From Zoogloeaceae bacterium (GTDB taxonomy: Bacteria > Pseudomonadota > Gammaproteobacteria > Burkholderiales > Rhodocyclaceae): DNA of 10,866 nt. This document shows positions 1-5,284 of this stretch, piece after piece (position 1 is the first letter of the stretch; the number at the start of each line of letters is the position of its first letter). The notes below the pieces were generated by a model. The model saw nothing but the letters and a program-made list of their open reading frames with translations. It searched no databases and was not told the origin of the DNA. The stretch spans positions 1 through 10,866 of the forward strand of contig JAISLJ010000019.1 in assembly GCA_031290955.1 (NCBI GenBank). Direction: 5' to 3'. The translations under genes were made by a program, and so were the position numbers.

Positions 1-20
1 CGGTTCGGCGGGGCATTCAT
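1..20 (-). CDS. Start of a further ICE gene, cut by the window edge
   Basis: An ATG on the minus strand (18-20) lies 10 bases after the DUF2857 stop codon (31-33) and stays open to the window edge, reading M-N-A-P-P-N. The tight spacing suggests the next gene of the same operon. The ribosome binding site is weak (a GAG about 9 bases upstream). In related islands a replication-type protein (STY4528 family) commonly follows DUF2857, so that is a reasonable guess, but six codons are not enough to identify anything. Confidence 0.4.
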
Positions 21-30
21 GACCGAATGC

Positions 31-591
31 TCAGAACTGTTTTGCCTTGATCCAGGCGCGGAGCGCGTTCCAGATCACCGCGAGAGGAAGCGTCATCTGC
101 TCGGCCATGTCCGCCGCCATACGCAGCATGGCCGGTTTGTCCTGCGGGTCGATGTGTTCTTGCCGGACGGTTGTCGAACAGCGTCGCCACAATTCAGTGC
201 TTTCTTCATCGGAGAGCGCCCGGTGGCGTCCCTTGCGTTTGGGCAGGCCGATGACTGTGCGTCGCAGCGCGACTTCCTGATGGGTCAGGCCGTAGGATTC
301 GCCGAGGATGTCGGTGGTGGCGCCCAGTCGCAGGAGGCGGTCGATTTCGTCGATTTCACGATTCGTCTCCGAGACCCGCTGGAACAGGCAGCGCAGCGCG
401 TCGCGGTTGATGGTGACGGAGCACCACGAGACCGTCGCGTTGGCGAGCATACTGGCCGTGGCGGGATGTTTCAGGGCTTCGAGATCGGCCTCGTCGAATC
501 CCATCGCCTTGACGCGCTGGAGTTGTCCGTTGCGCAGGTTGTGCAGCGCCTGGGCGATAACGGCGTGGTTGAGCGGATTGGGTTCCGACAC
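31..591 (-). CDS. DUF2857 family protein (STY4526/YPO1902-type island replication protein)
   Basis: This 186-residue protein matches what I know of the DUF2857 family of ICEs and pathogenicity islands. Recognisable segments are an N-terminal NHAVIAQALHNLRNGQL helix with a following GFDEADLEALKHP, a central VSWCSVTINRDAL, and a helix-turn-helix-like stretch at about residues 83-120 (LLRLGATTDILGESYGLTHQ, then the basic LPKRKGRHRAL). The family is annotated as a pathogenicity-island replication protein; its biochemical role is not established. The start is GTG (589-591), preceded by GAGG with 7-base spacing. This SD overlaps the stop of the upstream alpA gene, so translation of the two is probably coupled. 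Length is normal and I see no damage. Confidence 0.8.
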   Translation of the reverse strand: MSEPNPLNHAVIAQALHNLRNGQLQRVKAMGFDEADLEALKHPATASMLANATVSWCSVTINRDALRCLFQRVSETNREIDEIDRLLRLGATTDILGESYGLTHQEVALRRTVIGLPKRKGRHRALSDEESTELWRRCSTTVRQEHIDPQDKPAMLRMAADMAEQMTLPLAVIWNALRAWIKAKQF

Positions 592-600
592 GGCGCGGCC

Positions 601-945
601 TCAAGGTTCCGGCAGGTCGCTTGCGGCTTCGGCTTCAATGTCCCGCAAGCGACGGGCAAGACGCGCCAGGCGAAAGAGTTTTAATGTTCCCTCGTCGCCC
701 AGACGCGGGATCAGGGATTCGTGGGTTCCAATGAGCAGGGGGCTGAGCCTGCGGTCAAGAATCCACTGGTCGATTTCGATGGAATCCCAGCCAACGGCGC
801 GAATCCCCAGCACGATGGGCTTGGGAAATTTTCCCGCCTTGACCCGTTCATGGAGGCAGGCGCGTTTGAAACCGACTTTCACTTCAACTTCTGGGCGGTG
901 CAGGATGTGGCGCTCCGGCACCGGAAAAAGATGTTGTTCGGGCAT
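601..945 (-). CDS. AlpA-like helix-turn-helix regulator
   Basis: A 114-residue protein with an AlpA (MerR-like) DNA-binding domain at about residues 18-66. The diagnostic pattern is a first helix pair around VGFKRACLHERVKAG, then KFPKPIVLGIRAVGWDSIE and a final IDQWI helix, closely following the family pattern (S)R(S)TLY..V..G.FPKPV.LG.R.VGW...EV..W. About 45 charged C-terminal residues form an extension. AlpA proteins are small activators found in prophages and ICEs, where they control excision or transfer genes. Here alpA heads the minus-strand operon with DUF2857. Start ATG 943-945 has an AGGGAG ribosome binding site 7 bases upstream. The target of regulation is not visible. Confidence 0.85.
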   Translation of the reverse strand: MPEQHLFPVPERHILHRPEVEVKVGFKRACLHERVKAGKFPKPIVLGIRAVGWDSIEIDQWILDRRLSPLLIGTHESLIPRLGDEGTLKLFRLARLARRLRDIEAEAASDLPEP

Positions 946-1003
946 ATCAATCTCCCTGAAAATGGGTGGGCCTTCATGACCCGGTTATTCAACAGGTATT
1001 TCC

Positions 1004-1013
1004 GCAAATTTGC
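1004..1013. promoter_or_regulatory. 10-bp palindrome upstream of alpA
   Basis: A perfect palindrome GCAAATTTGC lies about 60 bases upstream of the alpA start, in an AT-richer stretch suited to a promoter. It could be an operator for alpA autoregulation or for an ICE repressor. A single copy of a 10-bp palindrome is weak evidence. Confidence 0.25.
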
Positions 1014-1029
1014 AGCAAACAATAAGATA

Positions 1030-1397
1030 TTGGCGTTTACCGTATTCTTGTGATGCGGCGAGGCTGGAGAAGATGATTGGTGCGGGAGCTTTTGCCAATA
1101 TCCGGGAAAGTCGGGGCAGGGAAGATTTTGTCGTATCTGGCCGCGTCGCAGGGTGGGGGGTACAGTTCATGGAATGCCATGTTGTGGATACGGATTTCCG
1201 TCGTGGGTTCTTCCTCCCGGGCTGCGCACCAGAAGCAGCGCCAGTGGCGTACATGTATCTTCCCAAGGCTTTACCGATTTGGACTATACTGTGGTCTGTT
1301 CCTCGCGGGAACATGATGGATTCAAGTGGACGACAGGAATGCCGAATGGCATGATACACGCTTGCCAGCGAACAGGGAAAAGTCCATAATTGAGTCC
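1030..1397. other. Gene-free stretch between ICE fragment and repeat cluster
   Basis: I see no supportable gene here on either strand. The open frames (for example minus 1425-985 and plus 1010-1354) lack ribosome binding sites, recognisable motifs and a plausible protein composition. A TATACT at 1285-1290 resembles a -10 box but has no matching -35 hexamer. Base composition is less GC-biased than in the flanking genes, as expected for ICE-border or decayed DNA. Confidence 0.5.
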
Positions 1398-1414
1398 ATT
1401 CCCGATGCGGGAAT
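1398..1414. repeat. 7-bp inverted repeat with 3-base loop
   Basis: ATTCCCG (1398-1404), a 3-base centre ATG, then CGGGAAT (1408-1414) form a perfect dyad. It sits two bases before a second dyad at 1416-1448. It could be a protein-binding site or a small hairpin; nothing further can be said. Confidence 0.45.
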
Positions 1415-1415
1415 A

Positions 1416-1448
1416 CCGTAACCATCTTTTTAAATCAATGAGTTACGG
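1416..1448. repeat. Dyad with AT-rich core, possible recombination or binding site
   Basis: CCGTAAC (1416-1422) and GTTACGG (1442-1448) are perfect inverted 7-mers around a 19-base AT-rich core containing TTTTTAAATC. This arrangement resembles core sites of tyrosine recombinases, in which short inverted arms flank an AT-rich crossover region. It lies between the ICE fragment and the repeat cluster, where an island boundary would be expected. No second copy is visible, so an attachment-site role is an inference. Confidence 0.35.
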
Positions 1449-1450
1449 CT

Positions 1451-1493
1451 TGGATACGTATTGCCGCGGGCCTCTGGCCCTCGCAATGACGAA
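1451..1493 (-). repeat. Interspersed palindromic repeat, copy 1 (hairpin subtype)
   Basis: Read on the minus strand, this copy has the conserved arms CGTCATTGCGAGG and CGCGGCAAT, joined by a GGGCC/GGCCC-type hairpin core (GGGCCTCTGGCCC on the plus strand). The end nearest 1451 is degenerate (TGGATACGTATTG instead of TGGATTG). This belongs to the widespread intergenic 'TCATTGCGAGG...CGGCAATCCA' repeat type found in many bacterial genomes. Confidence 0.75.
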
Positions 1494-1541
1494 GATTTGA
1501 AGGGTGACTGCACGTGTTGACCTTGTTGTTGCGGATGGTTT

Positions 1542-1578
1542 CAAAGGTAGGGGCGGCAGGAAGCCGCCCCCCACTTTG
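1542..1578. terminator. Strong GC hairpin, terminator-like
   Basis: GGGGCGGC (1550-1557), loop AGGAA, GCCGCCCC (1563-1570) form a perfect 8-bp stem. Outside a 3-by-3 internal loop it continues as CAAAG (1542-1546) pairing with CTTTG (1574-1578). There is no good T-run on either strand, so intrinsic termination is uncertain. It could equally be a structural part of the repeat cluster. Confidence 0.4.
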
Positions 1579-1615
1579 TCGTCATTGCAAGGAACAGAGT
1601 GCGAGGCATTCCAAC
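1579..1615 (+). repeat. Interspersed repeat, copy 2 (divergent variant A)
   Basis: The sequence TCGTCATTGCAAGGAACAGA followed by GTGCGAGGCATTCCA is a clear relative of the main repeat, with changed middle and right arm. It directly abuts copy 3, forming a two-part A+B unit that recurs at 1804-1877. Confidence 0.6.
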
Positions 1616-1617
1616 CC

Positions 1618-1653
1618 TCGTCATTGCGAGGCGCAGAGCGACGCGGCAATCCA
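1618..1653 (+). repeat. Interspersed repeat, copy 3 (type B)
   Basis: This 36-base copy begins TCGTCATTGCGAGGCGCAGA and ends CGCGGCAATCCA. The arms ATTGC and GCAAT can pair. It differs from copy 6 (1842-1877) at one base only. A run of C follows immediately. Confidence 0.8.
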
Positions 1654-1666
1654 CCCCCCCCCCCCC
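1654..1666 (+). repeat. Run of 13 cytosines
   Basis: Thirteen consecutive C follow repeat copy 3; the matching position after copy 6 has only six. Such a tract is prone to slippage in replication and in sequencing. It lies in no gene and not obviously in a promoter, so phase variation is not supported. Confidence 0.9.
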
Positions 1667-1703
1667 GCCCAGCCTGTGAAACGCTTCGTGCCAGAACCGG
1701 TGT

Positions 1704-1741
1704 GTGGATTGCCGCGGGCCTTCGGCCCTCGCAATGACGAA
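1704..1741 (-). repeat. Interspersed repeat, copy 4 (hairpin subtype)
   Basis: On the minus strand this reads CGTCATTGCGAGG, a core hairpin GGGCC-GAA-GGCCC, then CGCGGCAATCCA. It faces copy 3 with about 50 bases between, so the pair could fold into a larger stem or represent the ends of a small non-coding element. Confidence 0.8.
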
Positions 1742-1803
1742 GTGGGGCGTGGTCGCAATGGTGAGAGGTTGGGGTGTTGGGGTGTTGCTATGGGTGATTG
1801 TTT

Positions 1804-1840
1804 CGCTGTTGCAGGAAAGGAAGCGCGAGGCGTCCAAATC
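1804..1840 (+). repeat. Interspersed repeat, copy 5 (strongly diverged variant A)
   Basis: The segment CGCTGTTGCAGGAAAGGAAG continuing with CGCGAGGCGTCCAAATC aligns with copy 2 over its whole length, although many bases differ. Like copy 2 it directly precedes a type B copy, which is the main reason to believe the relationship. Confidence 0.5.
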
Positions 1841-1841
1841 C

Positions 1842-1877
1842 TCGTCATTGCGAGGCGCAGAGCAACGCGGCAATCCA
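1842..1877 (+). repeat. Interspersed repeat, copy 6 (type B)
   Basis: Nearly identical to copy 3 (35 of 36 bases; G1640 corresponds to A1864) and again followed by a C-run. Together with copy 5 it makes a second A+B unit, pointing to duplication of the composite unit. Confidence 0.8.
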
Positions 1878-1901
1878 CCCCCCGTTCCGCGCCTGGGACA
1901 C

Positions 1902-1948
1902 TTGCTTTTTCCTTCCGCGAAAAGGCCCCTTGCGGGCCGGAAGAGCAA
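1902..1948 (+). promoter_or_regulatory. Structured leader upstream of the GntR-like gene
   Basis: Nested inverted repeats are visible: TTGC/GCAA (1902-1905 with 1945-1948), CTTCC/GGAAG (1912-1916 with 1939-1943) and GGCCC/GGGCC (1924-1928 with 1934-1938) around a 5-base loop. A short direct repeat of TTCGCAAA follows. The fold lies about 125-170 bases before the GntR-like start and could affect transcription or messenger stability if transcribed. It matches no riboswitch class I recognise. Confidence 0.3.
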
Positions 1949-2031
1949 ATTCTTCGCAAAATTCGCAAACCACTGCGCTGATCTTCGCTTTCCTACGCCA
2001 TTTCAGTGTTTCCCCGGCTTTTCCAAGTGTG

Positions 2032-2037
2032 TATATT
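2032..2037 (+). promoter_or_regulatory. Possible -10 box of the GntR-like gene
   Basis: TATATT stands 34 bases before the GntR-like start codon, in otherwise GC-rich DNA. No convincing -35 hexamer lies 16-18 bases upstream, so this is a weak prediction that would suit an activator-dependent or autoregulated promoter. Confidence 0.3.
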
Positions 2038-2071
2038 GCGAAGCCTGCACAAACACGAGGAGGATAACGTC

Positions 2072-2755
2072 ATGTTGGCATCCCTTGCGGAAACTGGTGT
2101 GGCCGAGCGGTACATGTTGCGCGACGCCTTGTCCGATTCCCTGCGCGAGCGTCTCTTTGCGCGGGAGTTCCTGCCCGGCGCGTTCCTGGATGAGGGCGCG
2201 TTGGCCCGGCAGTATGGCGTGGAGCGCCTGCCGTTGGCGGAGGCCCTGCGCCTGCTGGCCCGCGAACGCCTGTTGCTGGCGCGTGGCGCCCGGAACCGCC
2301 AGTATTGCGTTGCCGAATATCGCCGCAACGATCTCGAAGACATCCTGGATGTGCTCGGCCGCATCCGTTGCCGCATGCTGTTGCGGCACACGGGTTTTGA
2401 CGCGAGGCAGGCGGATGTGGAGCGTCTGGAAGTCGTTGCCCCAAGCCGCTATTGGGGCATTGCCGGTTTTGTCGTCGCGCCGCCGTTCATCCTGGCGGCG
2501 CGCAGTCTGTATCGCCAGTTGCGTTTGGCTGTCGGCCCGGCGCTGACGGAAATCGAGAACCTGTGCGCCCGCGCCTGCGCGGAGGCCATGACGAAGGTAG
2601 TGGTATGCAGCGATGATTTCGGGAGCGAACGCTTCTGCGAGGAGAGCGCGCGTCTCTTCCGGGAACGCATCCTGGATGGCTTTGACGATGATCGCCCGGC
2701 CCGAAGGACGCGCCATCTTGCCACTGCCGCCATGCCTTGCCCCGTCCTCTGCTGA
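2072..2755 (+). CDS. GntR-like (FadR/FCD subgroup) transcriptional regulator
   Basis: This 227-residue protein has a winged-helix domain at about residues 15-85 with the GntR pattern: AL.D.LRERL at the first helix, LPGAFLDEGALARQYGVERL around the turn, then PLAEALRLLARERLL. Family members usually read SRTPVREALRRL, so the recognition helix is diverged. A helical effector-like domain follows (from DLEDILDVLGRIR, about residue 91), but the aspartate/histidine metal ligands typical of FCD domains are largely missing. The last 18 residues are low-complexity. ATG 2072 is chosen over the in-frame ATG 2006 because AGGAGG (2058-2063) sits 8 bases before it. metE starts 99 bases downstream in the same direction, suggesting local control of methionine synthesis, but the ligand is unknown. 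MetR, the usual metE regulator, is a different (LysR) family. Confidence 0.75.
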   Translation: MLASLAETGVAERYMLRDALSDSLRERLFAREFLPGAFLDEGALARQYGVERLPLAEALRLLARERLLLARGARNRQYCVAEYRRNDLEDILDVLGRIRCRMLLRHTGFDARQADVERLEVVAPSRYWGIAGFVVAPPFILAARSLYRQLRLAVGPALTEIENLCARACAEAMTKVVVCSDDFGSERFCEESARLFRERILDGFDDDRPARRTRHLATAAMPCPVLC

Positions 2756-2833
2756 CGACTTCCCGCGCACGGGATGCCCCGCTGGGAACGGCGCCGCCGC
2801 GCGTTTTCCCGCATTTCCCCTTTTCATCAACCC

Positions 2834-2851
2834 GAAACTGAAACTGGAAAC
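2834..2851 (+). repeat. Tandem hexamers directly before metE
   Basis: GAAACT, GAAACT and GGAAAC follow one another without gaps and end three bases before the metE ATG. TTTCA (2822-2826) and TGAAA (2839-2843) also form a loose dyad here. The stretch takes the place of a normal ribosome binding site (only GGAAA at 2847-2850 with close spacing), so it might be an operator or translational control site for metE. Confidence 0.4.
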
Positions 2852-2854
2852 ATC

Positions 2855-5242
2855 ATGCTCCGTACACATATCCTTGGCTTTCCCCGCATCGGCGCCCAGC
2901 GTGAACTCAAGTTCGCGCTGGAGCAACACTGGCGAGGCGAACGCTCTCTCAATGCGCTGGAAGAAACCGGGCGGACGCTGCGTGCCCGCCATTGGGCCGT
3001 GCAGCGCGATGCCGGTCTCGATTTCGTCACGGCGGGCGATTTCGCCTTTTACGATCATGTGGCGAACCACATCCAGCTTCTGGGCTGCGAGCCGTCGCGC
3101 TTCGGCTTTTCCGGCGAGGAACCCGCCTTGGCCCGCTATTTCATCATGGCGCGTGGCGTGGCGCGTGAAGATGGCGCAGCGCAGGGGCATCCGGCGCTGG
3201 AGATGACCAAGTGGTTCGACACCAATTACCACTATCTGGTGCCGGAATTCTCCGCCGAAACGCAATTTTCCCTGCACGGCGAACGTTTGCTCGCCGAGAT
3301 TCAGGAAGCCCAGGCGCTGGGCCATCCGGTGAAAGCCGCGCTGATTGGCCCGCTCACCTTCCTCTGGCTCGGCAAGGAGAAGACGCCCGGATTCTCCCGC
3401 CTCGCACTCCTGGAAAAGCTCCTGCCAACCTATCGGCGACTTCTGGCGGAGATCCACGCGCTGGGCATCGAGTGGCTCCAGGTCGACGAACCCATCCTCG
3501 GCCTGGACTTGCCCACAGCATGGTCTGCCGCTTTCGAGCCGACCTACAACTTTCTCGCGGCAAGCGGCCCCCGCATCCTGCTCGCCAACTATTTCACGCC
3601 GCTGGGGGAAAACCTGAATCTCGCCTGCCGCCTGCCGGTGGCGGGCCTGCATGTGGATGCCGTGCGCGCGCCGGAGGAACTGGCGGCGCTTGCCGACTGG
3701 CTGCCCGCCCACAAGGTGCTCTCGCTCGGCCTCATTGACGGGCGCAACATCTGGCGCGCCGATCTGGAGGCACTCTTGCGTCTCCTGAAATCGCTCCCCC
3801 TCTCTTCCTCGCGGGAGCTTTGGCTTTCCATGTCCTGCTCGCTCCTGCACGTGCCCTTTACCGCTACGGCGGAAAGCGGGCTGGAGGCGGAATTGCGTTC
3901 CTGGCTCAGCTTCGCGCAGGAAAAACTCGAAGAACTGGAAGTCCTGAAGCGGGTGGCGAAGGGCGAGGAAGTGTGCACGGAAAACGCCCTGTTCGCGCTC
4001 TCCCGCAAGGTGCGGGAAGAGCGGCGCGCCAGTCGGCGCATTCATGATCCCGAAGTGCGGCGGCGTCTCGAAACCCTACCCTCCAGCATTGACCAACGGC
4101 AATCGCCCTTCCCGATTCGCCGCCGGGCGCAGGCGGAACGTTTCGCCCTGCCGCTCTTTCCCACCACGACCATCGGCTCCTTCCCGCAAACGATGGAAAT
4201 TCGCGCCGCGCGGGCAGCCTGGCGGCGCGGCGAACTGTCGGAAGCGGATTACACCAAGATTCTGCATACGGAGATCGCCCAGGTCGTTTCCATTCAGGAG
4301 GAATTGGGGCTGGATGTGCTCGTGCATGGCGAGGCGGAGCGCAACGATATGGTCGAGTATTTCGGCGAGCAGCTTTCCGGCTTCGCCTTTACTACCCACG
4401 GCTGGGTGCAATCCTACGGTTCGCGCTGCGTGAAACCGCCCATCATCTATGGCGATGTTTCCCGCCCACGGGCGATAACTGTTGCCTGGTCGCGGTATGC
4501 GCAGAGCCGCACGCAAAAGCCGATGAAGGGAATGCTGACCGGCCCGGTCACGATCCTGCAATGGTCCTTCGTCCGCAACGACCAGCCCCGCGCCACGACC
4601 GCAGCACAGATCGCGCTGGCAATCCGGGACGAGGTGATCGATCTCGAACAGGCAGGCATCGGCATCATCCAGATCGATGAACCTGCCATCCGTGAGGGCC
4701 TGCCCCTGCGCCGGGACAAGCGGGCCGAATATCTCGCCTGGGCGACGCGCGCCTTCCGCATCGCCGCCTCCGGCGTGGCGGACGCAACGCAAATCCACAC
4801 CCATATGTGCTACTCTGAATTCAACGACATCCTTCCTGAGATCGCCGCGATGGACGCGGATGTAATCACCATTGAGGCAAGCCGTTCCGGCATGGAATTG
4901 CTGAAGGTGTTTGGCGAATTCCACTATCCGAACGAAATCGGCCCCGGCATCTACGACATTCATTCGCCGCGTGTGCCTTCGACGGAGGAAATCGTGGATT
5001 TGCTCGAAAAGGCGCTTGCCGTAATCCCCGCCGCACAGTTATGGGTAAATCCCGACTGCGGCCTGAAAACCCGCGCCTGGCCAGAAACCCGGGCCGCGCT
5101 CGCCAACATGGTCGCCGCGGCGCGAATCCTGCGGGCAAAAAACGGACAGGAAGCCAATGTCGCATCCCGGACAATTCAATGCGCGCCATGCGCTTCTTCT
5201 TCCTGCCGCCCTTCCGCCGGAACGCGAAAAAACCGCTCGTAG
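2855..5242 (+). CDS. metE: MetE, cobalamin-independent methionine synthase, with aberrant C-terminal tail
   Basis: MetE transfers a methyl group from 5-methyltetrahydropteroyl-triglutamate to homocysteine, the last step of methionine synthesis, in the cytosol without vitamin B12. The N-terminal domain opens with LGFPRIGAQRELKFALE; the catalytic C-terminal domain starts near FPTTTIGSFPQT. Zinc ligands are present: H650 and C652 (in THMCYSEFND), E674 (ITIEASRSG) and C735 (NPDCGLKTR), with the acid/base H703 (DIHSPRVP). The start at 2855 matches the conserved N-terminus; the frame is open up to 2774 but that extension is not MetE-like. The enzyme should end near residue 762-768, yet the frame runs on to 795 with a cysteine/serine/arginine-rich tail. 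That tail begins where the insertion-sequence end at 5158 begins, so the original stop was probably lost. All active-site residues are intact, so activity is likely. Confidence 0.95.
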   Translation: MLRTHILGFPRIGAQRELKFALEQHWRGERSLNALEETGRTLRARHWAVQRDAGLDFVTAGDFAFYDHVANHIQLLGCEPSRFGFSGEEPALARYFIMARGVAREDGAAQGHPALEMTKWFDTNYHYLVPEFSAETQFSLHGERLLAEIQEAQALGHPVKAALIGPLTFLWLGKEKTPGFSRLALLEKLLPTYRRLLAEIHALGIEWLQVDEPILGLDLPTAWSAAFEPTYNFLAASGPRILLANYFTPLGENLNLACRLPVAGLHVDAVRAPEELAALADWLPAHKVLSLGLIDGRNIWRADLEALLRLLKSLPLSSSRELWLSMSCSLLHVPFTATAESGLEAELRSWLSFAQEKLEELEVLKRVAKGEEVCTENALFALSRKVREERRASRRIHDPEVRRRLETLPSSIDQRQSPFPIRRRAQAERFALPLFPTTTIGSFPQTMEIRAARAAWRRGELSEADYTKILHTEIAQVVSIQEELGLDVLVHGEAERNDMVEYFGEQLSGFAFTTHGWVQSYGSRCVKPPIIYGDVSRPRAITVAWSRYAQSRTQKPMKGMLTGPVTILQWSFVRNDQPRATTAAQIALAIRDEVIDLEQAGIGIIQIDEPAIREGLPLRRDKRAEYLAWATRAFRIAASGVADATQIHTHMCYSEFNDILPEIAAMDADVITIEASRSGMELLKVFGEFHYPNEIGPGIYDIHSPRVPSTEEIVDLLEKALAVIPAAQLWVNPDCGLKTRAWPETRAALANMVAAARILRAKNGQEANVASRTIQCAPCASSSCRPSAGTRKNRS

Positions 5243-5284
5243 CCTTGCGAGGCCGCGTTTTCCTTGACGCGCAAGAGTTCATTA
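5158..5284 (+). mobile_element. Isolated end of an IS481-type element
   Basis: TGTCGCATCCCGGAC at 5158-5172 is identical to the outermost bases before the IS481 transposase at 10495-10509; over 23 bases the two agree at 21. The match stops there, as expected for terminal inverted repeats rather than whole copies. The orientation implies that element sequence lies to the right, up to where the receptor fragment stops at 5284. No transposase is recognisable, so this is a deletion remnant. It extends the metE frame and abuts the truncated receptor. Confidence 0.55.

Larger units (their letters stand above)
1..945 (-). mobile_element. Fragment of an integrative-conjugative-element backbone
   Basis: Two adjacent minus-strand genes, an AlpA-like regulator and a DUF2857 protein, follow each other with coupled spacing, and a third gene begins beyond them at the window edge. 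This pairing is known from the replication/maintenance end of ICEs and genomic islands of the SPI-7/PFGI-1/clc type, where DUF2857 is the STY4526/YPO1902 family. Only this part is visible; the rest would lie left of position 1. No integrase is visible, and no ICE-like gene occurs to the right of alpA, so the element may end between about 1000 and 1450. Whether it is a complete ICE or a remnant cannot be told here. Confidence 0.65.

Noticed and set aside
985..1425. 146-residue minus-strand and 114-residue plus-strand frames as genes
   Set aside because: They overlap each other on opposite strands, lack ribosome binding sites and show no motif or protein-like composition.
1451..1882. CRISPR array
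   Set aside because: The repeats differ in orientation and spacing, are themselves adjacent or separated irregularly, and no cas gene is near.
2756..2854. B12 or SAM riboswitch before metE
   Set aside because: The gap is 99 bases and shows none of the expected conserved boxes.
2003..4045. 680-residue open frame on the minus strand opposite the GntR-like gene and metE
   Set aside because: It lies opposite two well-supported genes, has no ribosome binding site or known motif, and its length is explained by high-GC third-position bias on the other strand.
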